Below, in pieces: positions 43,913 through 53,208 of a stretch of DNA of 64,000 nucleotides; position 1 is the first letter of the stretch; the number at the start of each line of letters is the position of its first letter. The notes below the pieces were generated by a model. That model had not been told where the DNA came from. It saw only the letters and a program-made list of their open reading frames with translations, and searched no databases. The translations under genes and the position numbers were made by a program. Source of the stretch: Blautia liquoris (lineage in GTDB: Bacteria; Bacillota; Clostridia; Lachnospirales; Lachnospiraceae); the NCBI RefSeq assembly GCF_015159595.1, contig NZ_CP063304.1, positions 1 through 64,000 on the forward strand, written 5' to 3'.

Positions 43913-44579
43913 AGATGAGGAGTCGATTGCGGAGCTGGAGAAAGATTATCTTGAACTGTCTGATTTCGATGTCTCTATTGAAAATCGCGGAGACATAGGG
44001 CTTGAAAAGGCATTAAATGAAGATTTTGATTTGTTTATCCTGGATCTCATGCTGCCGGAAGTCGATGGATTCGAGATCTGCAGACAGATTCGGGAGAAGA
44101 AGAACACCCCGATTTTGATGGTCTCCGCGAAAAGGGATGACATTGATAAGATCCGGGGACTTGGACTGGGAGCAGATGATTATATGACAAAGCCGTTCTC
44201 GCCTAGTGAGATGGTTGCCCGTGTCAAGGCTCATCTGGCCAGGTATGACCGTCTGATTGGAAGCGGAATGCCGAAGAACGATGTGATCGAAATGCGTGGT
44301 ATCAAGATTGACAAAACAGCCAGAAGAGTGTGGGTCAACGGAGAAGAGAAAGGCTTTACGACAAAGGAGTTTGATCTTCTGACATTTCTGGCTGAACATC
44401 CGAATCATGTGTATACGAAGGAAGAACTTTTTCGGGAGATCTGGAATATGGAGTCTATCGGTGATATTGCCACAGTGACGGTACACATTAAGAAGATAAG
44501 AGAAAAGATTGAGTATAATACCTCAAAACCCCAATATATAGAGACAATCTGGGGTGTTGGTTATCGTTTCAAGGTCTGA
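43890..44579 (+). CDS. OmpR/PhoB-family response regulator
   Basis: A 229-residue regulator. The receiver domain has the phosphorylation site D52 in FILDLMLPEVDGFE, the acidic pocket near residues 9-11 (EDEE) and the conserved Lys in DDYMTKPFSP. The C-terminal winged helix (about 132-229) includes TTKEFDLLTFLAEHP and GVGYRFKV. It is encoded overlapping its kinase, in kinase-regulator order. Targets unknown. Confidence 0.95.
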   Translation: MSRILIIEDEESIAELEKDYLELSDFDVSIENRGDIGLEKALNEDFDLFILDLMLPEVDGFEICRQIREKKNTPILMVSAKRDDIDKIRGLGLGADDYMTKPFSPSEMVARVKAHLARYDRLIGSGMPKNDVIEMRGIKIDKTARRVWVNGEEKGFTTKEFDLLTFLAEHPNHVYTKEELFREIWNMESIGDIATVTVHIKKIREKIEYNTSKPQYIETIWGVGYRFKV

Positions 44580-44629
44580 ATTAATATCTTTGAAATGATA
44601 GAAAGTGTAAAAGGAAGGGCTTAAACTAA

Positions 44630-45229
44630 ATGGGTAAAATATTTTATATTATGGGAAAAAGCGCTTCCGGTAAAGACTGCATATATAAAAGAATGATGTG
44701 TGACTCGGATATGCGGCTTCTTCCCCTTGTACTGTATACGACAAGACCGATCAGAGATCAAGAGGTACCAGGAAAAGAATATAATTTTGTGAACGAGGAA
44801 GAGATTAAAAGGCTAAGAAGTCTGGAAAAGATCATAGAGGAGCGTTCTTACCACACGGTATATGGGATCTGGACTTACGCCACAGTGGATGATGGAAACA
44901 TCGACCTGGAACAGAATGATTATGTGGGAATCGGAACCCTTGAATCCTATATGAAAATAAAAAAATATTTTGGAAAAGATTCCGTATGTCCGATCTATAT
45001 TGAAGTAGAAGACGGTATTCGGCTGGAACGTGCACTTCAAAGAGAAAGAGAACAAAAGAATCCGAGATATGCGGAAATGTGCCGCAGATTTCTGGCAGAT
45101 AATGAAGATTTCAAAGAGGAACATATCAGGGAGGCTGGTATTATAAAACGTTTCCAGAACAATGGGGATATTTCAAATTGTCTGAATGAGATACACAAAT
45201 TTATAGGGAGTCGGCGAAAAACTTTGTAA
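44630..45229 (+). CDS. Guanylate kinase-like protein
   Basis: A 199-residue P-loop protein with GKSASGKD at residues 9-16, TTRPIRDQEVPGKEYNFV typical of the GMP-binding region, and a C-terminal helical part. The similarity is to guanylate kinase (GMP to GDP), but the lid and GMP region look diverged (YGIWTYATVDDG instead of YGTS...V), so it may be a paralogue rather than the essential gmk. Confidence 0.75.
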   Translation: MGKIFYIMGKSASGKDCIYKRMMCDSDMRLLPLVLYTTRPIRDQEVPGKEYNFVNEEEIKRLRSLEKIIEERSYHTVYGIWTYATVDDGNIDLEQNDYVGIGTLESYMKIKKYFGKDSVCPIYIEVEDGIRLERALQREREQKNPRYAEMCRRFLADNEDFKEEHIREAGIIKRFQNNGDISNCLNEIHKFIGSRRKTL

Positions 45230-45332
45230 TTCAAGGTGCTGATGTGATATAATACAGATACCCAGAATTGTTGAAGTATAAAAGTACAAGATGATCTGTA
45301 GGTATGACGGACAAAATTTTGGAGGTGATGCT

Positions 45333-46322
45333 ATGAGTGGCTTTGATGATGTACTCGGGCAGGAAAAGATCATAAAGCATTTACAAAATGCCATTTTGAT
45401 GAACAAGGTTTCTCATGCGTATATATTTTCCGGGGAGCGTGGAGCGGGAAAGAAACTACTGGCATCGTTGTTTGCCATGACACTTTTATGTGAGAAGCAG
45501 GGTATCGATCCTTGTATGGAATGTGCATCCTGCAAAAAAGCCATGAGCAGGAATCACCCCGATATTATAAACGTTATCCATGAAAAGCCAGGTTCGATTG
45601 GCATTAAGGATATCAGGGAGCAGCTAGTTGATGATGTCGAGATCCGGCCATACAGCGGCCCTTATAAAATCTACATTATTAACGATGCACAGAAGATGAC
45701 GCTGCAAGCTCAGAATGCTTTACTTAAGACAATAGAGGAACCACCAATTTATGCGATTATACTGCTTTTGACAGATAATCCGGATGCGTTTTTACCAACA
45801 ATAACTTCAAGATGTGTGACGTTAGCTTTAAGGCCTGCGTCTGACAATGTGGTGAAGAGTTACCTGATGGATCGCATGCATATTCCTGATTATCAGGCTG
45901 AGATAGATGCTTCATTGGCACAGGGAAATATAGGCAGAGCGAAACAGGCGGCGACGTCTGCTGAGTTTGCACAACTTACCCAGAATGCACTTCATATTGT
46001 GGAGCAGGCAGAAAATATGCAGATTTATGAACTGGTGGATGCGGTAAAAGAGATGTCGAATGACAAGAATAATATCACAGATTATCTCGATATTTTTACC
46101 ATGTGGTTTCGCGATGTGCTGCTGTTTAAGGCAACGCGGGAGATAGATAGCCTTGTATTTAAGCAGGAGATTAATCATATAAAGGAACGTGCGCAGATGA
46201 GTTCCTATGAAGGACTGGAACATATTATAGATGCGATTGAAACAGCCAGAATCCGGCTGAGTGCAAATGTTAACTTTGATTTGACAATGGAATTACTGTT
46301 CCTTACAATTAAGGAGAATTAA
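45333..46322 (+). CDS. holB: DNA polymerase III delta-prime subunit
   Basis: A clamp-loader subunit of 329 residues: GFDDVLGQEKIIKHL, a P-loop variant GERGAGKK (last residue Lys rather than Ser/Thr, in keeping with a non-hydrolysing delta-prime), zinc site CMECASCKKAM and YIINDAQKMTLQAQNALLKTIEEPP (two blocks). ATG 45333 has GGAGGTGA upstream. ricT follows directly, a conserved Firmicute pair. Confidence 0.93.
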   Translation: MSGFDDVLGQEKIIKHLQNAILMNKVSHAYIFSGERGAGKKLLASLFAMTLLCEKQGIDPCMECASCKKAMSRNHPDIINVIHEKPGSIGIKDIREQLVDDVEIRPYSGPYKIYIINDAQKMTLQAQNALLKTIEEPPIYAIILLLTDNPDAFLPTITSRCVTLALRPASDNVVKSYLMDRMHIPDYQAEIDASLAQGNIGRAKQAATSAEFAQLTQNALHIVEQAENMQIYELVDAVKEMSNDKNNITDYLDIFTMWFRDVLLFKATREIDSLVFKQEINHIKERAQMSSYEGLEHIIDAIETARIRLSANVNFDLTMELLFLTIKEN

Positions 46323-46323
46323 A

Positions 46324-47190
46324 ATGACGAGAATAATAGGAGTTCGTTTTCGCAATGTAGGTAAGATATATTACTTTGATCCTGTATCTTTTGATATTAA
46401 GACAGGAGATCATGTGATTGTGGAGACAGCACGCGGCATTGAATATGGTCTTGTGGTACTTTCACCGAAAGAAGTGGAAGACTTTGAGGTTGTTCAGCCT
46501 TTGAAGGAAGTCCTTCGAATTGCTACACCAAAGGATGATGTAAAGGAAGAGAATAACAGGGAAAAGGAAAAAGAAGCCTTTGAGATCTGTCAGAAGAAGA
46601 TTGCGGCGCATCATCTGGATATGAAGCTTATCGATGCAGAATATACCTTTGATAATAATAAAGTGCTTTTTTATTTTACTGCGGATGGAAGGATTGATTT
46701 TCGCGAACTAGTTAAAGATCTGGCAGCAGTTTTTAAGACGAGAATTGAACTCAGACAGATAGGTGTTCGTGACGAGACTAAGATTCTTGGAGGGATTGGG
46801 ATCTGTGGCCGTTCCCTATGCTGCCATACGTATTTATCAGAGTTTGCACCTGTATCAATTAAGATGGCAAAGGAGCAGAATCTCTCATTGAACCCAACTA
46901 AGATATCGGGAGTCTGCGGAAGGCTGATGTGTTGCCTGAAGAATGAACAGGAGACTTATGAAGACTTAAACAGTAAAATGCCTGTTCACGGAGAGATGGT
47001 TATGACACCGGAAGGGCTGAAAGGAGAAGTGAGCAGTGTCAATGTCTTACGTCAGTTAGTCAAGGTCCTGGTTGAGGCAGACAATGAAAAAGAGATCAGG
47101 GAATATCCTGTGAGCGAGCTGAAATTTAAACCTAAGGCGAAAAAGGGAAAGGCTAAAAACAAAGACAGTAAAGAGGCAGTAAAGAAATAA
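46324..47190 (+). CDS. ricT: PSP1-domain protein RicT (YaaT)
   Basis: A 288-residue protein of the PSP1/RicT family with many cysteines: GGIGICGRSLCCHTYL and GVCGRLMCCLKNEQ. In B. subtilis the RicT-RicA-RicF complex carries Fe-S clusters and promotes RNase Y-dependent RNA maturation. The C-terminal tail is Lys-rich. It lies directly after holB. Confidence 0.93.
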   Translation: MTRIIGVRFRNVGKIYYFDPVSFDIKTGDHVIVETARGIEYGLVVLSPKEVEDFEVVQPLKEVLRIATPKDDVKEENNREKEKEAFEICQKKIAAHHLDMKLIDAEYTFDNNKVLFYFTADGRIDFRELVKDLAAVFKTRIELRQIGVRDETKILGGIGICGRSLCCHTYLSEFAPVSIKMAKEQNLSLNPTKISGVCGRLMCCLKNEQETYEDLNSKMPVHGEMVMTPEGLKGEVSSVNVLRQLVKVLVEADNEKEIREYPVSELKFKPKAKKGKAKNKDSKEAVKK

Positions 47191-47216
47191 TAAACTGAGT
47201 CATTAAGGATGGTCAG

Positions 47217-47945
47217 ATGGAATTACTAGAAGGTGAACGACTGGATGATCTCCAGAATGGTTACTGGATGATACAGGACAGGAAAGATTTTTGCTATGGG
47301 ATTGATGCGGTGCTTTTGGCATCATTTGCAAGAGTAAAACAGGGAGAAAGAGTTCTGGATCTTTGCACCGGTACAGGAATTGTACCGGTGCTTTTGAAAG
47401 CAAAGACAAAAGGTAAACACTTTACAGGTCTTGAAATACAGGAAAAAAGTGTGGATATGGCGAGAAGAACTGTAGAATATAATCATCTTGAGAATGACAT
47501 CACAATTGTACAAGGTGATGTCAGAGGGGTGGATGACATATTTTCTGGTACCTTTTTTGATGTTGTGACATGCAATCCTCCATATATGATCTCTAGCCAC
47601 GGTTTGTCAAATCCGTACCTGCCCAGAGCGATTGCAAGGCATGAGATTCTCTGCACGTTGGAGGATGTAGTAAGGGAAAGTGCAAAACGACTGCCGCCGA
47701 GGGGAAGATTCTATATGGTTCACAGACCTTTTCGCCTGGCGGAGATTATAAATCTTATGATGAGGTATAAGCTGGAGCCTAAAAGAATGCAGCTTGTATA
47801 TCCTTTCGTGAATAAAGAACCAAATTTGGTATTAATCGAAGGTGTAAAGGGCGGTAATTCCAGGATTACAGTGGAAAAACCTTTGATTGTCTATGAAAAG
47901 CCGGGGATATACACTGCTGATATCAGGAGAATATATGGAGAATGA
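47217..47945 (+). CDS. trmN6: tRNA1(Val) (adenine37-N6)-methyltransferase-like protein
   Basis: A class I SAM-dependent methyltransferase of 242 residues: SAM motif VLDLCTGTGIVPVLL and the N6-adenine/RNA methylase motif CNPPYM. The N-terminal DDLQNGYWMIQDRKDFCYGIDAVLLA (two blocks) is typical of the YfiC/TrmN6 family in Firmicutes. Overlaps rsmI by 11 nt. Confidence 0.88.
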   Translation: MELLEGERLDDLQNGYWMIQDRKDFCYGIDAVLLASFARVKQGERVLDLCTGTGIVPVLLKAKTKGKHFTGLEIQEKSVDMARRTVEYNHLENDITIVQGDVRGVDDIFSGTFFDVVTCNPPYMISSHGLSNPYLPRAIARHEILCTLEDVVRESAKRLPPRGRFYMVHRPFRLAEIINLMMRYKLEPKRMQLVYPFVNKEPNLVLIEGVKGGNSRITVEKPLIVYEKPGIYTADIRRIYGE

Positions 47946-48792
47946 TAATATGCAAGGACAATTGTATCTGTGTGCGACTCCTATAGGGAATTTGGAGGAT
48001 ATTACGTATCGGGTAATCCATACACTACAGGCTGTAGATTTGATTGCAGCGGAAGATACCAGAAACAGTATTAAGCTTTTGAACCATTTTGAAATAAAAA
48101 CTCCGATGACAAGCTATCATGAATATAACAAGATGGACAAAGGCCGTTATCTTGTGGAACAGATGACCCAGGGAAAAGAAGTCGCTTTGATTACAGATGC
48201 AGGAACACCCGGGATATCTGATCCAGGAGAAGAACTTGTCTCCATGTGTTATGATGCGGGTATCACAGTCACTTCTCTGCCTGGTGCATGTGCATGTGTC
48301 ACAGCACTTACAATATCGGGACTCCCTTCCAGAAGATTTGCATTTGAAGCGTTTCTTCCTTCGGATAAAAAGGAAAAGAAAGTGATTCTGGAAGAACTTT
48401 CTTGTGAGACCAGAACGATTATCTTGTACGAGGCCCCTCACCGGCTTGTGGATACACTTTCAGAACTTAAGGATACACTTGGAAGGGATCGGAAGGTATC
48501 TGTCTGCCGGGAGCTTACGAAGAGGCACGAAACAGTTTTCCAGACAACTCTGACTGAGGCACTGTCTTATTATCGGACGCATACCCCAAAGGGAGAATGT
48601 GTGATTGTAATAGAAGGCAAGAGTAGAAGGATTATAAGAAAGGAAGAAATTGATTCCTGGATGCAGATGAAACTTGAAGATCATATGAAGTTCTATGAAG
48701 ATCAGGGTATTACCCATAAGGAGGCAATGAAACTGGTTGCTCGGGACCGGGGGGTCCCGAAACGGGAAATATATAAGGAACTACTTCAGTAA
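47935..48792 (+). CDS. rsmI: 16S rRNA (cytidine1402-2'-O)-methyltransferase
   Basis: A 285-residue tetrapyrrole-methylase-fold enzyme: LYLCATPIGNLEDITYR, AAEDTRNSIKLLNHF, SYHEYN, ALITDAGTPGISDPGEELV. It modifies the decoding centre of 16S rRNA. ATG 47935 with AGGAGA just upstream is preferred over the longer in-frame start at 47887. Confidence 0.95.
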   Translation: MENDNMQGQLYLCATPIGNLEDITYRVIHTLQAVDLIAAEDTRNSIKLLNHFEIKTPMTSYHEYNKMDKGRYLVEQMTQGKEVALITDAGTPGISDPGEELVSMCYDAGITVTSLPGACACVTALTISGLPSRRFAFEAFLPSDKKEKKVILEELSCETRTIILYEAPHRLVDTLSELKDTLGRDRKVSVCRELTKRHETVFQTTLTEALSYYRTHTPKGECVIVIEGKSRRIIRKEEIDSWMQMKLEDHMKFYEDQGITHKEAMKLVARDRGVPKREIYKELLQ

Positions 48793-48797
48793 AATTG

Positions 48798-49406
48798 TTA
48801 TTCTTTCTTGTACATGAACCGGGCAAACAGTATCCCTGCCAGTGTACTTACAGTGGTGGCCGCGATAGCGGGTCCGATAATTGAGGCCGGAGCAGTACTT
48901 CCATACTGACTTCTATATGCAATCACATTAACCGGGATCAGCTGAAGGGATGAGATATTAACAATCAAAAAGGTACACATGTCTTTTGTGGCAATGTTTG
49001 GTGCACGAAGTCGGTTTGTTCCAAGATTACGGCAATCCTCTTCATTTAATTCTTCCAGTGACTCCATGGCCTTTAAGCCTGCCGGAGTTGCTGCCCATCC
49101 AAGCCCGAGAAAATTAGCGATCATGTTCAGTGAGATATGTCCGTAGGCCGGATGATCTTCCGGTACATTTGGAAAGAGAAACTTCAGAATTGGTTTCATC
49201 TTTTTTGTCATCTGTTCGATCAGACCACTGCTTGTGGCAACTTTCATCAGACCGGTCCACATGGCAGTGACACCGGCCATGGCGATTGCCATGGAGACAG
49301 CTTCTTTGGATGAGCTGACTGCGGCTTCTGTGACGTCTTTCAGATTCCCGGTGAGGGTTCCGTAGACGATTCCGATGATCAGCATACCTCCCCAGATATA
49401 GTTCAT
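48798..49406 (-). CDS. spmA: Spore maturation protein A
   Basis: A 202-residue multi-helix membrane protein of the nucleoside-recognition (Gate) family, with NMIANFLGLGWAATPAGLKAM (two blocks) and KDMCTFLIVNISSLQLIP. SpmA and SpmB affect spore core dehydration in bacilli. Start 49406 has GGAGGAGAGG upstream. Its usual partner spmB is 10 kb away on the other strand. Confidence 0.92.
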   Translation of the reverse strand: MNYIWGGMLIIGIVYGTLTGNLKDVTEAAVSSSKEAVSMAIAMAGVTAMWTGLMKVATSSGLIEQMTKKMKPILKFLFPNVPEDHPAYGHISLNMIANFLGLGWAATPAGLKAMESLEELNEEDCRNLGTNRLRAPNIATKDMCTFLIVNISSLQLIPVNVIAYRSQYGSTAPASIIGPAIAATTVSTLAGILFARFMYKKE

Positions 49407-49444
49407 ATTCCTCTCCTCCTGGTGCATAACCTTTTGACCCTATA

Positions 49445-49648
49445 TGATACACGGATTACTCCGCACTTTGTGCTCACGTATCTTCGCTCCGCTCCGGTCG
49501 GTGCTAAACGAACATCCACTGGATGTTCAGCACCCTACAAACATTCGAAATACACCCTAATCGGGTTGCTTTCTCATGTTTGTGCGGGTCCCAAAGTCAT
49601 GCTTTTTCATGCAAGCATGAAACGCAGGACCTTTTGACCCTGGTATCA
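49445..49648. repeat. Long palindromic-end repeat element, copy C (204 bp)
   Basis: Ends TGATAC (49445) and GTATCA (to 49648). Near-identical, in opposite orientation, to copy B at 26048-26251; copy A at 8858 is a shortened relative. It fills the gap between spmA and the suf leader. An open frame through it is judged spurious. Confidence 0.85.
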
Positions 49649-49929
49649 TTATATTCAGGGGAGGGATTTCTATGAAGCGGATCTTGCAGAGCAGCATGTC
49701 CATCTTTTTATTATGAAGGTGGAAGAAACAACTCTGTGAGTGCTATTTTCATGAATATTTTGAATTTTTATTCTTTAGGGGTTGAAAACCACTACAAAAT
49801 GGTATAGTATCTAAGTGTAGAAAATTGTTAGCTTGAGCTAATTTTTATTGCCCAGGTCAAAAGGTTATAGGACTTGCGGTGTCGATTAATAAAAATACAT
49901 TATTTACCGATTGAAAGGAGACATATGAT
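49649..49929 (+). promoter_or_regulatory. suf operon promoter/leader region
   Basis: Non-coding. A likely promoter is GTTGAAAAC (49781) with TATAGTAT (49803), spacer about 15-17. A short palindrome TTAGCTTGAGCTAA followed by TTTTTATT (about 49829) could act as an attenuator in the leader. CAGGTCAAAAGGTTA (49855) resembles one end of the repeat family. I did not recognise an Fe-S regulator site. Confidence 0.5.
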
Positions 49930-50700
49930 ATGAGTGATACATTACTCGACATACAAAATTTAGGGGTTTCTGTGGGGGATGATCATCATAAAATCCTAAG
50001 CGGCGTAGATCTTAAAATAAATAAAGGTGAGATCCATGTTCTTATGGGGCCAAACGGTACAGGAAAGTCAACGTTGGTCTCAACGATCATGGGTGATCCG
50101 AGATACGAAATTACAAGTGGAAGAATTCTATTTGAGGGAAAGGATATTACAGATGAAAAGACAGATGTGAGAGCCAGACTTGGAATTTTTCTTTCATTTC
50201 AGTCACCGGAGGAAATCCCGGGGGTAACTGTTGAAAATTTCCTTCGCACTGCGAAGGGTGCCATCGACGGCAGACCGCCGAAGATATTCAAATTCGAAAA
50301 AGAACTAAAAGCACAGATGGAAGCACTCGGAATTGATCCTTCCTATGCTGAACGATATTTAAACGTAGGATTTTCAGGAGGAGAGAAGAAAAAAGCAGAG
50401 ATTCTTCAGCTGCTTATGCTGCAGCCAAAACTGGCCTTGCTGGATGAGACAGACTCGGGTCTGGATGTAGACGCCGTAAAAACAGTATCAAAGGGGATCC
50501 AGAACTATCACAATAAAACCAATTCCGTTTTGATTATCACACATAGTGCAAAAATATTGGAAGGACTTGACATTGATTATGTCCATATCCTCGAGAAGGG
50601 TAAGATTGTAAAAACAGGCGGAAGCGAACTGGCCTCCGAGATTATCGAGAGAGGATTTGAGAACATGGAGAAGAGGAGTGATGAATATGAGAAACTTTGA
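49930..50700 (+). CDS. sufC: Fe-S assembly ATPase SufC
   Basis: An ABC-type ATPase of 256 residues that powers the SufBCD scaffold. Walker A GPNGTGKST, Q-loop in LSFQSPEEIPG, signature FSGGEKKKAE, Walker B LALLDETDSGLD. First gene of sufCBDSU. GAAAGGAGA precedes ATG. Its 3' end overlaps the sufB start. Confidence 0.97.
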   Translation: MSDTLLDIQNLGVSVGDDHHKILSGVDLKINKGEIHVLMGPNGTGKSTLVSTIMGDPRYEITSGRILFEGKDITDEKTDVRARLGIFLSFQSPEEIPGVTVENFLRTAKGAIDGRPPKIFKFEKELKAQMEALGIDPSYAERYLNVGFSGGEKKKAEILQLLMLQPKLALLDETDSGLDVDAVKTVSKGIQNYHNKTNSVLIITHSAKILEGLDIDYVHILEKGKIVKTGGSELASEIIERGFENMEKRSDEYEKL

Positions 50701-52105
50701 CTCCGAAAAAACCGATGTTAAAGAAGTCGACAGAAGTGTCTATGATATTAAAGATGAATCTCATCCTGCCTTTGAAGTACATTCAGGTCTCACTGAGGAT
50801 ATTGTAAGCCAGATTTCGGAGGAGAAACATGATCCTGCATGGATGCGTGTTTTCCGAATGAAATCACTGGAATTGTATAATGAGATACAGGTTCCCGACT
50901 GGGGGCCTGATTTGGATGATCTGCATCTGGACGATATCAAGACGTATGTCCGCCCGGATACCCCGATGCGTGGAAAATGGTCCGAGGTGCCGCAGGATAT
51001 TAAAGATACCTTTGACAGGCTGGGAATCCCGAAGGCAGAGCGCAAATCACTTGCCGGTGTAGGTGCGCAGTACGATTCAGAGGTTGTCTATCACAATATT
51101 ACAGAGACGGCAGCAGCACAGGGAGTTATTTTTACTGATATGGAAAGTGCTCTCACGGGTCCTCATGAGGAAATGGTGAGAAAGCATTTTATGAAACTGG
51201 TTCCACCTTCTGATCATAAATTTGCAGCGCTTCACGGTGCGGTCTGGTCAGGCGGAACTTTTGTTTATGTTCCGAAAGGAGTGAAGGTTGAGATCCCCCT
51301 GCAGTCTTATTTCAGACTGAATGCCCCGGGAGCCGGACAATTTGAACACACACTGATCATCGTGGACAAGGGGGCATACCTTCATTTTATAGAAGGTTGT
51401 TCGGCACCAAAATATAATGTAAACAATCTACATGCAGGTTGTGTTGAGATCTTTGTGGGGGAGAATGCGAGAGTTCGCTATTCGACAATAGAGAACTGGT
51501 CCAAAAATATGTATAACTTAAATACAAAACGTGCCAGAGTAGAAAAAGGCGGAAGTATCGAATGGGTATCCGGATCTTTCGGATCCCATATTTCCTACCT
51601 GTATCCGATGAGTATTCTTAAGGGCGAGGGAAGTCATATGGAGTTTACTGGCATAACATTCGCCGGAAATGGACAGAACCTGGATACCGGTGCAAAAGTC
51701 GTTCATGCGGCACCGCATACGACATCCAATATCACAACAAAATCCATCTCAAGAGATGGCGGTATCTCTACTTTTCGTAGTTCTGTCAAGGTTGCTCCGG
51801 GCGCAGCCGGGAGTAAGTCCTCTGTTTCCTGCGAATCTCTGATGCTGGATGATCGGTCGAGGTCGGATACGATCCCTGCCATGGATATTCAGTGTTCGGA
51901 TGCAGACGTTGGACATGAAGCCAAGATTGGGCGAATCAGCGAACAGGCGGTCTTTTATCTTATGAGCAGGGGGCTCAGCGAGGAAGATGCGAGAGCCTTT
52001 ATCGTTGGCGGATTTGCAGAACCGATTGCGAAAGAGCTTCCACTGGAATATGCAGTTGAGATGAATAACTTGATTACTTTGGAAATGAAAGGCAGCATAG
52101 GCTGA
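50687..52105 (+). CDS. sufB: Fe-S cluster scaffold protein SufB
   Basis: SufB is the main scaffold on which Fe-S clusters form. The 472-residue protein has the beta-helix core with GCSAPKYNVNNLHAGCVEIF (conserved cysteine) and SRSDTIPAMDI. ATG 50687 is chosen: AGGAG is 8 nt upstream, while ATG 50681 is too close to it. Overlaps sufC by 14 nt. Confidence 0.97.
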   Translation: MRNFDSEKTDVKEVDRSVYDIKDESHPAFEVHSGLTEDIVSQISEEKHDPAWMRVFRMKSLELYNEIQVPDWGPDLDDLHLDDIKTYVRPDTPMRGKWSEVPQDIKDTFDRLGIPKAERKSLAGVGAQYDSEVVYHNITETAAAQGVIFTDMESALTGPHEEMVRKHFMKLVPPSDHKFAALHGAVWSGGTFVYVPKGVKVEIPLQSYFRLNAPGAGQFEHTLIIVDKGAYLHFIEGCSAPKYNVNNLHAGCVEIFVGENARVRYSTIENWSKNMYNLNTKRARVEKGGSIEWVSGSFGSHISYLYPMSILKGEGSHMEFTGITFAGNGQNLDTGAKVVHAAPHTTSNITTKSISRDGGISTFRSSVKVAPGAAGSKSSVSCESLMLDDRSRSDTIPAMDIQCSDADVGHEAKIGRISEQAVFYLMSRGLSEEDARAFIVGGFAEPIAKELPLEYAVEMNNLITLEMKGSIG

Positions 52106-52119
52106 GAAGGAGGTATCTG

Positions 52120-53208
52120 ATGAATGAGCAATTAAACAATCTTCCTGTTCTCACCTGGAATCATCTGGGAGTTAATCGGGCCGGACAGGAATTTGCACTT
52201 CCTGAAGTGCCGCAGTTAGAGTCTGCAGAGAAAAATCTGACCATGTCGGTTCTGCCCTCTACGGTGGAAAGAATTCAGGAGTTTCCAATAGATTATAAAG
52301 ATATGGAAAGTGGCATAGGCAGTGCCTATGATAATTATATAGCGAAAAACTCGAATGTCTCGTATTTTTTGAAAGTGAAACAGGAGACGGAACAGACGAT
52401 TCGGACGAAGACCTGTATCACACCGGATCATAAGACATTGGCCGGTGATTTTGGAATTTATGCAGAAGAGGGAAGCAGTCTTGTTTGGATGCAGGAATCT
52501 GTGTCAGATGAAGAGGCTGCCGGCTTTTCCACAGAACTGACAAGGATTTACGCAAAGAAAAATTCACGGGTCAGACTGATACAGGTTCAGAATCTGAACA
52601 GATCTACAGCATGCTGGAATGGTGTTGCGATCTATGCGGAAGACGGTGCCAAGGTAGAAGTTGTGCGTGCCATACTCGGATCTTCTCACGCGGCATATGG
52701 AACGAGAGCAGAACTAAAAGGAAGAGAAAGCAGCTATCAGTTAGAGACTATTTATTTTACCGATCAGTCTCAGATCTATGACTTCAATGATGTTGCAAAT
52801 CATTATGGGAAGAACACCCAGACAGATATGTATACGGCCGGTGTACTTGCGGGAGAGAGCAGTAAGATTCTCCGCGGAACGATTGATTTTAAAAAGGGAG
52901 CTGTCTATGCAGTAGGACATGAATCGGAAGAGGTGCTGATGCTTGGTGAAAAGGTCAGAAATCGCACCGTTCCTCTGATTTTATGTGCGGAGGAGCAGGT
53001 TGAAGGACAACATGCGGCATCAATTGGACGTCTGGATGAAACACAGATTTATTATCTGATTTCAAGGGGGCTGACCCCCCTTCAGGCGAGGATGCTTTTA
53101 ATTGAAGGGCGTTTTGCCCCTGTACTGGACAAGATTCCTGATGAACAACTCAGAGAAGAACTTGCTTCTCAGATTGAAAGGAGATTGAAGGAAAATGAAC
53201 CAAAGTAA
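52120..53208 (+). CDS. sufD: Fe-S assembly protein SufD
   Basis: A 362-residue SufBD-family protein, shorter and more diverged than SufB, ending HAASIGRLDETQIYYLISRGLTPLQARMLLIEG in blocks (the conserved family end). It partners SufB and SufC in the scaffold. Its end overlaps sufS by 14 nt. Confidence 0.95.
   Translation: MNEQLNNLPVLTWNHLGVNRAGQEFALPEVPQLESAEKNLTMSVLPSTVERIQEFPIDYKDMESGIGSAYDNYIAKNSNVSYFLKVKQETEQTIRTKTCITPDHKTLAGDFGIYAEEGSSLVWMQESVSDEEAAGFSTELTRIYAKKNSRVRLIQVQNLNRSTACWNGVAIYAEDGAKVEVVRAILGSSHAAYGTRAELKGRESSYQLETIYFTDQSQIYDFNDVANHYGKNTQTDMYTAGVLAGESSKILRGTIDFKKGAVYAVGHESEEVLMLGEKVRNRTVPLILCAEEQVEGQHAASIGRLDETQIYYLISRGLTPLQARMLLIEGRFAPVLDKIPDEQLREELASQIERRLKENEPK

Noticed and set aside
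49422-49637. A 71-codon ORF in the long repeat, matched by an 80-codon ORF at 26059-26301 on the minus strand with a similar translation
   Set aside because: The similarity is due to the repeat DNA. Differences between the copies change amino acids freely, there is no ribosome site, and the 8.9-kb copy does not keep the frame.
49672-49716. A 14-codon ORF with GGGGAGG upstream in the suf leader
   Set aside because: Too short and without supporting pattern; may be chance.
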